A stretch of DNA of 64,000 nt from JTS-AC122 sp050246015 (GCA_050246015.1 JBFWWU010000022.1:4358-68357); one strand, 5' to 3'; positions 27,239 through 37,417 are shown, counted from the stretch's first letter. Notes: a model not told the origin generated them from the sequence alone. Numbers and translations: made by a program.

Positions 27239-28206
27239 TGCTCAGGGAGTTCGCGTTTACGCCCCAGGTGTTCGATCCGACTGCCGCACCGAACGATCCG
27301 CGGTGGCGCGAGTACATTCATGCGCTTGTCATGGCGATCTTTCGAGTCCCCGCCGTCCCGCCGATCGTGATCTCAGGGCTGTACTGGGACGGCAGCGATT
27401 GCGCCTGGGAAAGCACCACCCGGAGCCTGATCGAATCGATTTCGGATGGCGAGCGGCGGCGCGATGCACAGGCTCTATTCACGCAGATCACGAAGCACCT
27501 CGTGAAGCGGCCGCCAGGACCAGACTGGCCCGGAGACGAAGAACCGGGCTGGGGCCAGGAAGCGGCGCACAGTCACCGTTCTGAGCCTCTCGATCGGGTG
27601 ATTGCACAGCAAATTGGCAGTGTGCCAGAGGACACGCCGCGAGCCGCTTTGTCATCTGTGATTGCGTCCGATTTCTGGAACCTGCTGCACACGGACCGAC
27701 CTCCCGCTGCAAATGCCACTGAGGCAGTCCATCCGTTGCGTTTGGTGCTCAGGCACTCGGATCTGCTCGTGATCTCGATGCCATACGAGACCTGTGAGCA
27801 GTTCACGCTTGAGTGCGTTCGCCGTGCTTGTCAGCGCCCTACCGGAGCAGCGCCGCCGATAGTCCACATCCACAGGAAGGCTCCCGCCAACCCACAGGCG
27901 AAGACATCCTGGGTGCGTTCGCAGCTGGCAGCGGCGATTGGCGGCACCGAGCTGTATTACCACTTCTGGCCAGAGCCGTATCGCGAGCGGCTGGTTCTCG
28001 GCTGTCGCCTTGCAGAGCTCGGCGGCGGAAAGGTGCGCCCGGCAGTGAGATGGGGCGTCCACATCAATCACGTATGGGGGGAGGGCGATCCGGCGAAGGA
28101 GGCACCGAGTCACTTCTCACTGCTGCCTCCGAAGAGCGCGGCAGACCATCTCAATCGCATCCAGGATCAGGCCGCCTCCCTCGGTATCACGCCCGTTCGG
28201 ATCTGA
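27238..28206 (+). CDS. Unknown partner of the ATPase, candidate effector
   Basis: 322 aa; ATG 27238 shares its A with the ATPase stop (TGATG), so the two are translationally coupled. A central region around SDLLVISMPYETCEQFTLEC and a C-terminal domain with LYYHFWPEPYRERLVLGCRL and RWGVHINHVW are distinctive but unfamiliar to me. No membrane segment or clear catalytic motif was found. Pairing with a RecF-like ATPase suggests an effector; this is inference. Confidence 0.65.
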   Translation: MLREFAFTPQVFDPTAAPNDPRWREYIHALVMAIFRVPAVPPIVISGLYWDGSDCAWESTTRSLIESISDGERRRDAQALFTQITKHLVKRPPGPDWPGDEEPGWGQEAAHSHRSEPLDRVIAQQIGSVPEDTPRAALSSVIASDFWNLLHTDRPPAANATEAVHPLRLVLRHSDLLVISMPYETCEQFTLECVRRACQRPTGAAPPIVHIHRKAPANPQAKTSWVRSQLAAAIGGTELYYHFWPEPYRERLVLGCRLAELGGGKVRPAVRWGVHINHVWGEGDPAKEAPSHFSLLPPKSAADHLNRIQDQAASLGITPVRI

Positions 28207-28251
28207 CGACCTTGCGCGGCCGCCTGGAGCTCGTGCGAATCTGCCAGTTGA

Positions 28252-28746
28252 TTATTGCGGCGGAAGCGGAGTTGGCCCGTCCATGAAGTAGCGGAGCGCA
28301 CTCTCGACCAGCGCACCGGCCTCGGCATCCGATTCGCCGGTCGCCGAGCATAGATGACGGAGCGCTGGAACCCATCTGCGGTCCATCAAGTCTGCCAGTC
28401 GCTGGCGATGGATCTCGGTTCTCGCTTCCTCGGTCAGGAATGGAGGCAACATGCAGAGAGCCAGGCATTGCAGCCCCGTGAATTTGCGAGCCATGAAGTA
28501 GAGCCAGTACGGAAATGCGGCATCCAGCTCGCTGACGTAGTTGCGGACGGCGGGAATCTCGAACAACTCCTCGGGTGAGTCGTCATAGCCAAAGAACGCG
28601 ACGTTGACGCGAGTTTGAAAGGCCTGAATTCTGCCCGGTGACTGGAGCAGTCCCTTCAGCGTGGCAATTGGTCCAGAGGTGTCCCCGCTCTCAACTTCGT
28701 TGCGGCTGATCACCACGGTCAGAAAGTCAAAGTCGGATGGGCTCAT
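28252..28746 (-). CDS. CRR6/DUF1817-like small protein (tentative)
   Basis: 164 aa from ATG 28746. The core FFGYDDSPEELFEIPAVRNY, followed by VSELDAAFPYWLYFM and a LQCLALCML strand, resembles proteins annotated with the chlororespiratory reduction 6 domain, which in bacteria often look like small immunity or accessory proteins. Convergent with the preceding plus-strand operon, with only 45 nt between the stops. Role unknown. Confidence 0.5.
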   Translation of the reverse strand: MSPSDFDFLTVVISRNEVESGDTSGPIATLKGLLQSPGRIQAFQTRVNVAFFGYDDSPEELFEIPAVRNYVSELDAAFPYWLYFMARKFTGLQCLALCMLPPFLTEEARTEIHRQRLADLMDRRWVPALRHLCSATGESDAEAGALVESALRYFMDGPTPLPPQ

Positions 28747-29433
28747 CGCGGGGCACCTACGCGGGGCCGCGCCCCGGTGGGCTAATCGTACCACGAAACG
28801 GCGTTTCGGTTCGGGTGATGGCTGGTACCTTGGCTTGGCAGGCCCTGCCCCCCTTGGGCGGTAGAACGCCGAAACGTGCGACTCTGAGACTTGCTCCCCG
28901 ATACCGCGAAATTGAAGCACGATTCGGTCTCAGTGAAACCTCAGCCTGCGACCGGACGGCCCGGCCGTCCAGCCTTTCACCGTTGACGACCGGTTTCGAC
29001 CGACCACCCATCGGGCAACCCCAGAAGTCGCCCGCCAACCCTCCGAAACGGTATTCTTCGGGGAGCTTCAAGGGCCGCGGCCAAGTGCCGCGGCCCTGTT
29101 CGTTTACGGCTCGGGTCGGGACCGCCTCTAAGGCACCACGCCAAACCCACGCGGGAATCCGCGGGGGTTTGCGGCATGAGCCGAACCAGGCCGCGTTCTC
29201 CGGTTCGCCGCCTTCGCGTAGGCCGCATCGCAGAACGCGGCTTCTGGTCACTTTGGGCACGCCAAACTCTCGGCTCCGGACAGAGAGCGGCGGGGCTGGT
29301 TGACAGGAGGGTTGCCGAAAGGGGCCGGTAGCGCACTGGTTCGCAACGCCTTCCAACCGAGCGAGTGGAAGTCCTTCGGGGACCCCGGATAGGCTCGCGT
29401 GGGCAAGCGAGCCAATGATGCTGGGGAGTCATG
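28747..29433. other. Intergenic region with three strong inverted repeats
   Basis: No convincing gene; open frames here lack consistent coding character on either strand. Three hairpin-forming repeats lie in order: 29071-29097 (perfect 11-bp stem), 29142-29171 (13-bp stem, one mismatch, 4-nt loop) and arms 29190-29199/29232-29241 (perfect 10 bp). They could be a terminator followed by a structured RNA or a palindromic repeat. I do not recognise a known RNA family. Confidence 0.45.
29071..29104 (+). terminator. Hairpin terminator-like element
   Basis: Perfect 11-bp GC-rich stem (left arm 29071-29081, right arm 29087-29097, loop CAAGT) followed by TGTTCGTTT. The stem is strong; the T-tract is short and interrupted, so termination is plausible but not certain. 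Confidence 0.5.
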
Positions 29434-29808
29434 ATGGACCAACGTACAGCGGAACATCTGGCAGCGATCGTGGGCGGAGAAGCGTGGCAGAGCGGGGGCG
29501 GTATCTACCTGGTCACGGTCACGCGCGACGATGGTTCTCTTGTGGTGTTTTCCGGGGACGCGGTCTGCGAATACGAGAGCGATGAGGCGTTTGATGCTGG
29601 CAGAGCCGCGAAGACGATTCTCCTGAACATCCCCGAGACCGAAGACCTTTACGTCATCGTGGACATCGAGGGGAATGTCTTCTACCAGGACGACGCGATG
29701 GAGCGCGGGTGGCGTTACCAGGAGGAGGCCGAGCACGAGGCAAGGGGACTCGAATCCCGAGGCGAGGGGCGCTTCTCCGTCGTCCGACAGAGCGAACTTC
29801 CCACGTGA
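29434..29808 (+). CDS. Hypothetical acidic small protein
   Basis: 124 aa. ATG 29434 is seven bases after GGGGAG; the adjacent ATG 29431 is too close to it. The protein is acidic, with a beta-hairpin pattern (GGIYLVTVTRDDGSLVVFSG and a VIVDIEGNVFYQDD strand). No family recognised. It is convergent with the HNH nuclease gene, with 37 nt between stops. Confidence 0.6.
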   Translation: MDQRTAEHLAAIVGGEAWQSGGGIYLVTVTRDDGSLVVFSGDAVCEYESDEAFDAGRAAKTILLNIPETEDLYVIVDIEGNVFYQDDAMERGWRYQEEAEHEARGLESRGEGRFSVVRQSELPT

Positions 29809-29845
29809 CGAGCAGGCCGCTGTCCGCCTCCAGACAGTTGCTGCC

Positions 29846-30907
29846 TCATCGGGAGGCCTCCGGCATCGCCATGAATCGATCCCACCGCCACTTCAACGCA
29901 GCCGAACTTGGTACACCTACGGATGAGGCAATCCGCCGCCCTGCCAGACTTGCGTACTCCGAGTTCCTCAGGCAGGGATGCAGGAACACGGTGAGCGTGT
30001 CCGGGTCTATCCCGAGCAAGTGAAGGTCGAACAGAGTGTGCACATCCGTCCGCAGGAGCAGCCCATTGGAGAGGTGATTGTCCTGGGTCCCGCGATACGG
30101 ATGGATGTGTGCAGCCTCGAGCAAATCAGGGACCACACATCCAGTCACAGCGCAGCGATGCATGAACACGCTCAAGAGACTGTCTCGAAACGAGCGCTGT
30201 CCTCTTCGTTGCCGAATTTGGCGTAGGACGACTTGGCGGCTGTCTTCCTCTCCAAGCATGTAGGCATCGACGCCTCGCTCGTCTGCATCGCTTGGAACCA
30301 AGGTGGGTTCTTCGGCCAGTGCCAAGACCCAAAGCTTGACGCGCTCTGGTAGGTGCACCGAATCGACATGATTGAAGTCGGCCGGCTGGATTGCAAATTG
30401 CTGGGCACCACGGCTGCGTCTCATTTGGATCGCCAACGCTGGAGCGAGCGGCTGCGAGAGTCGAACGAACGAGCCGCCGAAGTTGGCCGTGTACAGCGTA
30501 CAAGGAGTCGCCCTTTCCGCAGGATGATCAAATTCGTGGCCACGTCGGCACCGGAAACGCGGCGTAGAACTGAACCTCTCCCGAAGATCGGGAATGCCGC
30601 ATTGGGGGCATTCGCGGCGCGTCCGAGTTCCAGGCTTGCTCGAGATGCGGGCGATCCGAGCAAATCCTTCGATGCCTTTTCTGGTTCGGATCGCGACCAA
30701 GTCGCCTTCGGCCAGGCGCTTGTGGTTGGGAACGGAGCTGTCGAAGCGGTATTCCTCGGCAGGTACATCGGAGTACCCAGGATTGCCGGCATAGGAGCGT
30801 TCACCGGCGTACACGAGGAGCACCCAGTGCTTCGGCACGATTGACTCTGGATCACCCGCGCGAGCCGTTTTGGAGTCGATCGCCTTTCGGACCATGTCAT
30901 ACTCCAT
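29846..30907 (-). CDS. HNH endonuclease with N-terminal EVE/YTH-like reader region
   Basis: 353 aa from ATG 30907, two bases after the DruE stop (30895 is an alternative). The N-terminal region (HWVLLVYAGERSYAGNPG to LAEGDLVAIRTRKGIEGFAR) resembles PUA/EVE-type domains, which in modification-dependent enzymes bind altered bases. A four-Cys zinc knuckle (CPQC ... CRRGHEF) follows. The C-terminal HNH_2 nuclease has RCAVTGC, EAAHIHPY and SNGLLLRTDVHTLFD, the ββα-metal signature. Likely a type IV-like restriction enzyme made with the Druantia genes. The reader domain call is tentative; the HNH call is strong. Confidence 0.8.
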   Translation of the reverse strand: MEYDMVRKAIDSKTARAGDPESIVPKHWVLLVYAGERSYAGNPGYSDVPAEEYRFDSSVPNHKRLAEGDLVAIRTRKGIEGFARIARISSKPGTRTRRECPQCGIPDLRERFSSTPRFRCRRGHEFDHPAERATPCTLYTANFGGSFVRLSQPLAPALAIQMRRSRGAQQFAIQPADFNHVDSVHLPERVKLWVLALAEEPTLVPSDADERGVDAYMLGEEDSRQVVLRQIRQRRGQRSFRDSLLSVFMHRCAVTGCVVPDLLEAAHIHPYRGTQDNHLSNGLLLRTDVHTLFDLHLLGIDPDTLTVFLHPCLRNSEYASLAGRRIASSVGVPSSAALKWRWDRFMAMPEASR

Positions 30908-30908
30908 G

Positions 30909-33900
30909 TCAATACGGCCGACGAAGCACCTCGAACAGTGACTTGAACGCGACCTGGAGGCCAGCGCCGGCCGCCTGTGCAACTGCTGCGGCTAGGTGCG
31001 GTCCCAAGCGTGCCGGATCGGTGTCCCACAGCGGATGAACGATGAGTTCGACGCGGTTTCCCCGCCTGCCGCCGTGCACGCCGGCGAAATTGACAGGCAG
31101 CCACCCCCCAGGCATTGCTGCGAAGTACGGACCTGCCGCTGCCGCATCCAGTCCCTGCCAATACGGCACTGTGAAATCGATCTGCGCCGCCGGGTCTAAT
31201 GCGAGTCGCGCCAGGTCAAGGCCGAGCCGCCAGTCGAGGATGTTGTGGTACGTCAGGTTGTTGAAGTCGCGAAGACAATCGGGGCACGATGTCCGGCACT
31301 GGACAGCGTGCGCCGGCGCGACCAGCGGTCCGTGGAATGCATTAGCCGGCTGTCCCACGACGTATCTCAGCAGTGCTTCCGCTTGTGCGGGCGTGCCGAA
31401 ATACGAACTGTACCCGGCCCCGTTCTCTAGGCTGTCCGACATGAAGACTTGACCCCCGACGTTGCCCGCCGCATCGCGAAAGACACGGAGACCGACCTTC
31501 AGTTCCTGTGCGTGGATGTCCAATAGGACCGACGCCGCCTTTCGCAGGAGGAATCCCAGCGAGTAGAGAGCTGCCCGCCCGCCCACCCATCGCGGCGACG
31601 CGGAGATCCCGTTGGGCCATGCTCGGATACCGAGCACTAGGACGTCCGTCGGTTTGATTGAGGCGAGGGCGCGGCGGTCAGGTGGCGTCCCGGCCGCCAA
31701 TGGCGGATTGGCAACGCCAACCTTGGTCATGGCTTCGCGTGTGACCCACGTCTCTCCTTGGGCGAGCTTCACAAACTCGAACAGTTGCCCTTCATTGTCG
31801 TTGATGACGTACACGGTGTCCTGATCGCTCCACAGCTCGAAGTTGGCCACGGGTGCGAGCGGGAGAGGCCGCACGCCAACCTTGGGGCGTGACGCCCGAG
31901 GGGTCCACTCGAATACACCGTCGAAGTCGCGTTCACGGCCAAACCACGTCCGGAAGCCTCGCGGCTGCGAGAGTTGCACGTGCTCATAGTCCGGCACTGC
32001 TGCTCCGCATACCGCGCACGATTGTGCTGGGTTTAGGGAGCCGTCAACCGCTTGACACACACGACAGAGACCCACAACTTGAGCCGGCCCGAGCGGCCCG
32101 GGCTGTTCCATGACGGCGTTGCCCTGCGGCTGATAGTCAACGACGCCCACTGCGGTGTAGATCAGGCCGTCCTTCACCGTTTCCGAGCAGGGCGCGAACT
32201 GGCTGATCGCCACGTCAAGCTCTCTGCCTACTACCCCCTCGGGAGGCCACTCGTGAGCAGGCCCGGGTCGCTCGTGGAACAGATGCCGCTCGCGTGTCGG
32301 GAAACCAAACATCGGGAGCAGGCCGATATTCGCCAATCGCTCGCTCAAAGACCGCTGTGGGAGGCGCGGGTCATTCACCGCCGCTGTGACCTCCCCGATG
32401 AGTTGCGTCTGCACATAGGTCAGGAGCGCACCGCGTTGCGCCTGGAGCACCGGGCTTGCTCGCAGCAGCAGAACGTCGCAGGTGCGGCCGATGGCCGTCG
32501 CGTTGTTCTGAATCCACGCTTCAACTTGGTGCGCCACCGTCGCGCTACCTGGCGGGCTTTGCGGAGGTGGGGCCAGCCAGTCCGCCGCGTCTCCGAACTC
32601 CCCGTGCACATGGTCTCCACCTTGCGTTGCGAACAGGTTGAGCGCGCCGAACGCCTGCCTCAGCACTTCCTTCACAAGAATGCGCAGCAGGATCGCCTCG
32701 CGTCGCATGTCCACGTAAGGCTGCGGCGGCGGGTCCGTGGTGATTCGGTGCGGACGTTGGAAGTAGTAGTCGTCATGGCTACGGCCGCGGCAGAGTGTTA
32801 GTGCCACAGACAGGCCAGCCCCGCGGCGTCCGGCGCGACCCACTCGTTGCTGATAGTTGAATCGCATCGGTGGCATGTTTGCCATCATGACTGCGAGCAA
32901 GGAACCGATATCCACTCCCGCCTCCATCGTCGTAGTCACGCTCAGCAGGTCGATCGTGTCGGTCAGCTGTATCTCGGCTGGAGGCGGTAGACAGATGCCT
33001 TGGAAAAGCCGCTGCCGGCGGCGCCCGTCTTCCTTGTTCGTCTGTCCCGTCAGTTCCTCACAGTTCAGGCGGAACAGCGGTCCTGCCTGCGTCGCGAGGT
33101 AGCCGTAGTAATCGGAGACTGCTTGTGCTGCCATCGGCTGCTGGGGACCCAGCGGAACCTGACAGTCGGTGCATACGCCACCCGCACGATGCAAGTGGAT
33201 GCGCCGGCACTGCCCACATTCGAAGAACACTTGGCCAGGGCGCATCACGCAGAGGTTCTGGATGTTGATGACGTTCTGCGTAAGCACGCCGCATCCATTT
33301 AGATAGGCGTCCACGTCACTGACGTATCCCTGAGGCTGAATACCCTGGCCAGCTGCGACCGCCGAGAGATACCCCACGGCGTAGGCTGGGAGATTCGGTT
33401 GACCTGTTGCTCCGTGCGTCGAAAGCCTCCGTCGCACGCCAAGGAGACGGATTACACCGTCTGCCCCTTCCTGGACCAACGGACTGGCAGCGGGGGACGC
33501 GATGCGGTCGGTTGTCGCAAAGCCGAGCCGGAGGGACTCGATGCTCCGACGACCTGACGCGAACACGACGTCCATTACTTCCGCCAGCGACTGATCCCGA
33601 ATGCGCTGCAAGTGATCCTGCTGAGCCTGAGTCAGCTGCGCCGGCGGCCTAGAAACCGGGGGCGTTCCTGGAGCGCCCCAGATGTACAGGTCCCGCCAGC
33701 TTCCGGTCCGGGAAGTCGGATTCGTCCACAGCACATCCTGCACGAAGCCACCGGGGTTCATCCCGGCGATGAGGAGTTGCGCCGATGCGTCGGCGGCGAG
33801 CTGTGCAAGGTGGAACGGCCCCTGCACCGCGCGAGCGAGGATGCGCTGTGCTGCCTGCGCAGAAGTGAGACTCGGTTCTGAAGGGGCGGGGAGCTGGGCC

Positions 33901-36461
33901 GTCGCAGCGCTTGCCGCCATCGAAAGCGTGGCGGCCTCCTGCGCATGACTGGCCGCAAACGCCGCCGCGAGCGAGGCGTGCTGCGCCGTGACGGGTTGCC
34001 CAGTCACTTGGGCATTGAAGGCGACCGCGCCTGCACCTTGCACCGTGATCGCTGATGTCAGAGCCTGGCGAAGAGCGTCGCGGTAGTGCGAGAACCGCAT
34101 TCCGGCCGACAGCTTCGCCGCGTCCTGGCGACTGTCGGAGAAGACGACAAGCTTTCGGTTCTCCTCATCGCCAGGGCCTGCGATCTGCCTGAGCAGTGTG
34201 TCGGACAGAATCTGTGCGATCTTCTGGAAGCCCGTCCTCAGCGTGCGAATGGGCGAGCCGATTTGGCGCCGCGACCAGTCAGCGTCGCACCGCGGACACC
34301 GTGCCGGGTAGGCCTGATGAGCGCTGTCTACCGCTGGCGGGTTCGGGGTGTGCATCGGCGGCACGTGATAGAGGAAGCCGGGTCCTCCGCCCAGCGCGAC
34401 CTTTCCGTCAGCCGCGGTAAAAGTGGACCGCCGCCATGTCCTGTTCACTCCCTCCTGCGTCCATTGCGGTGAAGCGGGCGTGACTCCAGGCCCCGCGGGC
34501 CAGTACACCGCATACCGACTGTAATCCCGGTCGAGGGAGGCGGTCTCTGGAGACGCCTCGAGGTCCGGATGATCGGGGCTGAGGTACCACTCGTTGGGAG
34601 CCAGGCCTGACTGTGGGTCAGGGGGATCGCCCACCTTTGGTCTGCGGTACCCGCCAAAGAACACTTCCCCACATGCTTCGCAATACAGCATCTCCAGAAC
34701 GCGAGAGCCGCAGCCACAGGTGAGCGTCGGGACATAATGCAAGGCGCCTGTCGGACAAGGAGCTCCGCGGCCCTGAACTTGGTTGCAGGCCGGATTTGTG
34801 CACACCCACAACCCCTGAAGGTTGCGAAAGAGAAGATGCGCTCGAACCGGCAGCGGCGCGCTGCCAGACGTACCGCGGGCCACGGACATGCCGAGGAGCA
34901 GGCCCTCTAGCGCGTCGGCCGCTTCTGGCGCAGGTCTCCCAGGAAACAGGACCGCGGCCATTTCGTCGGGCGTGCGAGGTTCAAGTTGCGGTGCTTGCGG
35001 CTGGCCGGCGTTGCAGGCTGAACGCAGTGCATCGGCTGCCCGCATGTGGGCGAAGGCGGCATCCAACGTCAGCTCTGGGGTCGTGCCTGCAGGCTGAACT
35101 GGTGCGCCGATCGAGCCCGCGAGCGTTGTTACCGCGTTCGATACAGAAAGTCCCTGTGTGGTCAGATCCTGCTTCAGCTGGCGCAACGCTGCGCCGTGCA
35201 TGCCGATCCCGCCCAAAGCAGCCGGGTCGATGGGCTGGGAACGACCGCTTACGACCGTGAAGCGGTTCTGGTCGCGCCCGAAGAACTCCTCGAGATACTG
35301 CAGGCCGCCTTGCCCAGCGGCAATCGAGGCGCTCGATGCGATGATCCGCAGCTGGTCCGAGTCCGGCGTGAGCCCCAAGCGTTCGAGAAGGACACGAATC
35401 AAGTACGCGACCTCGGTACCTGGCGTGCCGCGGTAGCTGTGGAGTTCGTCGACAACCAAGTGGAAGAGATTGCCCGGATCGGCCTGAAGCCACTGCCTCG
35501 TCTGATCGAACACCGGCGCTTCGAGACCGCGCATGAGCATGATGTTCAACATCGAGTAGTTGGTGATGAGAATGTCTGGCGGGTGGTCCTGCATGTCCCA
35601 TCGTGACCACATCTCTGCGCCATCAATGCTCGGAAAGAATCGTGCCGCAGCTCCTCCCGCGACGAGCTGGGCGTCCTGCTGAATGCCGCGCAGCTCCGTT
35701 CGCAACCGACTAATCGTGCCTGCGTTTCGTGCCCCCGACACGGGCGTGCGCCCTGTATAGCGCCCAAAGTAGAAGCGGTTTCCGGCGCGGTGCGCTTGAA
35801 GCCACGCACGGACGGCTGGCCCGTCCAAAGCAACTCTCAGGCGTGCCAACTGATCCTCCACGAGGGCATTCAGCGGGTACAGGATCAGCGCGCGAACAGC
35901 CGGGGGACGGACTGCGCTGTCTTCATGTGCCCTTTGCGGTACTCGCGGTGACCATCGTCTTCTCCCGTTTGGACCTACACGCGGATTCCACCAGTCCCAT
36001 TCGCCCGCCCGCTGTCCCGGCGGTCCCCACTGTGTCGATTCCCGAATCAGCGCGGTTACTACGGGAAGCAAGAAGCACTCGGTCTTGCCTGAGCCAGTTC
36101 CCGTTGTGACGACAACATCACGCCCTTGCACGACCGATTGCTGCAGCACTTCGCGCTGATGGGCGTAAAGGCGAAGGCTCGGCGGGAAGAGCCCGTGCGA
36201 GACGAAGTCCTTCAGATCTCCGAGCGGACCAGCTGGCCACTGCCCTCCGAGCAGCGCCTGTGCACACTGCGAGAAGTTCTGGCCAGACGACTCATACGCC
36301 GGCACCGGCTCGATCAGAGGCCTCCGGTAGAGTCGTCCATCAACATCGAGCAACCGACGGCGCTCGGCAATGAGATCTGGGTACCGCAAATCAAACGGAC
36401 TGTCGAGGTACCTCAGGTAGGTCTCGCGAAGGCTATCAAAGATCGCTTGTGGACTCGTCAT
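30909..36461 (-). CDS. druE: Druantia DruE-type large helicase with DUF1998
   Basis: 1850 aa from ATG 36461, overlapping the upstream stop (ATGA). The SF2 core has TTGTGSGKTE (motif I, about residue 110), VVDELHSYRG (motif II) and QQRVGRAGRRG (motif VI). A Cys-rich zinc region (CTNPACNQ ... YCEACGEVFF) lies in the middle, and a C-terminal DUF1998 segment contains CRTSCPDCLRDFNN. DruE is the common, essential helicase of Druantia anti-phage systems. The length, the DUF1998 end and the two partner genes upstream point to the type III form. Confidence 0.88.
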   Translation of the reverse strand: MTSPQAIFDSLRETYLRYLDSPFDLRYPDLIAERRRLLDVDGRLYRRPLIEPVPAYESSGQNFSQCAQALLGGQWPAGPLGDLKDFVSHGLFPPSLRLYAHQREVLQQSVVQGRDVVVTTGTGSGKTECFLLPVVTALIRESTQWGPPGQRAGEWDWWNPRVGPNGRRRWSPRVPQRAHEDSAVRPPAVRALILYPLNALVEDQLARLRVALDGPAVRAWLQAHRAGNRFYFGRYTGRTPVSGARNAGTISRLRTELRGIQQDAQLVAGGAAARFFPSIDGAEMWSRWDMQDHPPDILITNYSMLNIMLMRGLEAPVFDQTRQWLQADPGNLFHLVVDELHSYRGTPGTEVAYLIRVLLERLGLTPDSDQLRIIASSASIAAGQGGLQYLEEFFGRDQNRFTVVSGRSQPIDPAALGGIGMHGAALRQLKQDLTTQGLSVSNAVTTLAGSIGAPVQPAGTTPELTLDAAFAHMRAADALRSACNAGQPQAPQLEPRTPDEMAAVLFPGRPAPEAADALEGLLLGMSVARGTSGSAPLPVRAHLLFRNLQGLWVCTNPACNQVQGRGAPCPTGALHYVPTLTCGCGSRVLEMLYCEACGEVFFGGYRRPKVGDPPDPQSGLAPNEWYLSPDHPDLEASPETASLDRDYSRYAVYWPAGPGVTPASPQWTQEGVNRTWRRSTFTAADGKVALGGGPGFLYHVPPMHTPNPPAVDSAHQAYPARCPRCDADWSRRQIGSPIRTLRTGFQKIAQILSDTLLRQIAGPGDEENRKLVVFSDSRQDAAKLSAGMRFSHYRDALRQALTSAITVQGAGAVAFNAQVTGQPVTAQHASLAAAFAASHAQEAATLSMAASAATAQLPAPSEPSLTSAQAAQRILARAVQGPFHLAQLAADASAQLLIAGMNPGGFVQDVLWTNPTSRTGSWRDLYIWGAPGTPPVSRPPAQLTQAQQDHLQRIRDQSLAEVMDVVFASGRRSIESLRLGFATTDRIASPAASPLVQEGADGVIRLLGVRRRLSTHGATGQPNLPAYAVGYLSAVAAGQGIQPQGYVSDVDAYLNGCGVLTQNVINIQNLCVMRPGQVFFECGQCRRIHLHRAGGVCTDCQVPLGPQQPMAAQAVSDYYGYLATQAGPLFRLNCEELTGQTNKEDGRRRQRLFQGICLPPPAEIQLTDTIDLLSVTTTMEAGVDIGSLLAVMMANMPPMRFNYQQRVGRAGRRGAGLSVALTLCRGRSHDDYYFQRPHRITTDPPPQPYVDMRREAILLRILVKEVLRQAFGALNLFATQGGDHVHGEFGDAADWLAPPPQSPPGSATVAHQVEAWIQNNATAIGRTCDVLLLRASPVLQAQRGALLTYVQTQLIGEVTAAVNDPRLPQRSLSERLANIGLLPMFGFPTRERHLFHERPGPAHEWPPEGVVGRELDVAISQFAPCSETVKDGLIYTAVGVVDYQPQGNAVMEQPGPLGPAQVVGLCRVCQAVDGSLNPAQSCAVCGAAVPDYEHVQLSQPRGFRTWFGRERDFDGVFEWTPRASRPKVGVRPLPLAPVANFELWSDQDTVYVINDNEGQLFEFVKLAQGETWVTREAMTKVGVANPPLAAGTPPDRRALASIKPTDVLVLGIRAWPNGISASPRWVGGRAALYSLGFLLRKAASVLLDIHAQELKVGLRVFRDAAGNVGGQVFMSDSLENGAGYSSYFGTPAQAEALLRYVVGQPANAFHGPLVAPAHAVQCRTSCPDCLRDFNNLTYHNILDWRLGLDLARLALDPAAQIDFTVPYWQGLDAAAAGPYFAAMPGGWLPVNFAGVHGGRRGNRVELIVHPLWDTDPARLGPHLAAAVAQAAGAGLQVAFKSLFEVLRRPY

Positions 36462-37417
36462 CGAAGTTCCTGTGCAAGTACGGCACACGCAAGTTGCGCG
36501 ACAGCTAGGGGAACGTCCGCGTAGTGCAACAGCCCCGAGACACCCTCTTGGCGCTCGTATGACGGTAGAACCCCCGAGCACGCGAGCAGAGCCCTCTCGA
36601 CCAGAAACGGTGGCCGACAGGCCGCCGGGACAGTCAGTCGCCGTTCGTCTCTCTCGTAACGCCAAAGCCTCCGGTGACGGCGGCGGACAATGAGGTACTT
36701 CCCTACCTGCACGGGCACCTCGAATGCGCCTCTACTCCTCGAGCACAGCAGTACATGCCTCCGGTATCGGAGCGTGAAGCGGAAGAGTCCGAACTCACAT
36801 TCCTGCGCTTCTGTTCGCAGTGCTGGACGCCAGCCGAGCGTCTCTGGCGAAAACCGCTCGATTCTCCACTCGGTGCCAACAGGAATGTCACCTCTTCGCC
36901 AAACACTTCGATCGCCGATCACAGGCAAACTCAGCAGCATCGCCGTTGCAGCATCCTGTTGAACATGAATACCGGCGTTGGTCGCACTCGCCACGAGAAC
37001 CGCGGGCGACGATGCGAGGAACCGGATCACGTCGGGAGCGCCGACACAGGGCTCGCTTACAGCACAAGCGTGACCCTCCTGTCCCAGGAGCCGTTCAAGC
37101 AGCGCGGGGGACCGAGCCCCGGCGACGACTCCGAGCCATCCGTCTCGGCGTTCGGTGATCGCCATGCATGGAGGCGCGGCTTTCCAGTCGCTTCCGCCCG
37201 CGCCCGCATTGAATTCCGCGTGCCCCAGCCGCTGAAGGTTTAGCCGCAAGAGGTGGTAAAGGGGTAGCCCGGCCTCCTCGGCAATCTCGTCAGCACTCGA
37301 ATCGGGACTGATCTCGCCGTTGTCACCAAGGTGAAGCTCCTCGACGGCAGCGCGGAACTGCTCCCACGAGCCTTCCCCCCGTGCCGACATCCACAGAAGC
37401 AGCGCGGTGGCACTCAA
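36458..37417 (-). CDS. Druantia III-associated protein (possible C-terminal part of a split DruH)
   Basis: 319 aa from TTG 37417, which overlaps the preceding stop as TTGA, with GGAGGAG six bases upstream. Helical N-terminal half, then a beta-rich C-terminal half with a basic stretch (KYLIVRRRHRRLWRYERDER). No motif recognised. Type III Druantia is described as DruH plus DruE; here two coupled genes occupy the DruH place, so this may be half of a split DruH. That reading needs a profile comparison. Confidence 0.6.
   Translation of the reverse strand: MSATALLLWMSARGEGSWEQFRAAVEELHLGDNGEISPDSSADEIAEEAGLPLYHLLRLNLQRLGHAEFNAGAGGSDWKAAPPCMAITERRDGWLGVVAGARSPALLERLLGQEGHACAVSEPCVGAPDVIRFLASSPAVLVASATNAGIHVQQDAATAMLLSLPVIGDRSVWRRGDIPVGTEWRIERFSPETLGWRPALRTEAQECEFGLFRFTLRYRRHVLLCSRSRGAFEVPVQVGKYLIVRRRHRRLWRYERDERRLTVPAACRPPFLVERALLACSGVLPSYERQEGVSGLLHYADVPLAVAQLACAVLAQELR

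Noticed and set aside
28757..29356. Overlapping frames on both strands in the hairpin region
   Set aside because: No start signal or coding bias; the palindromes better explain them.
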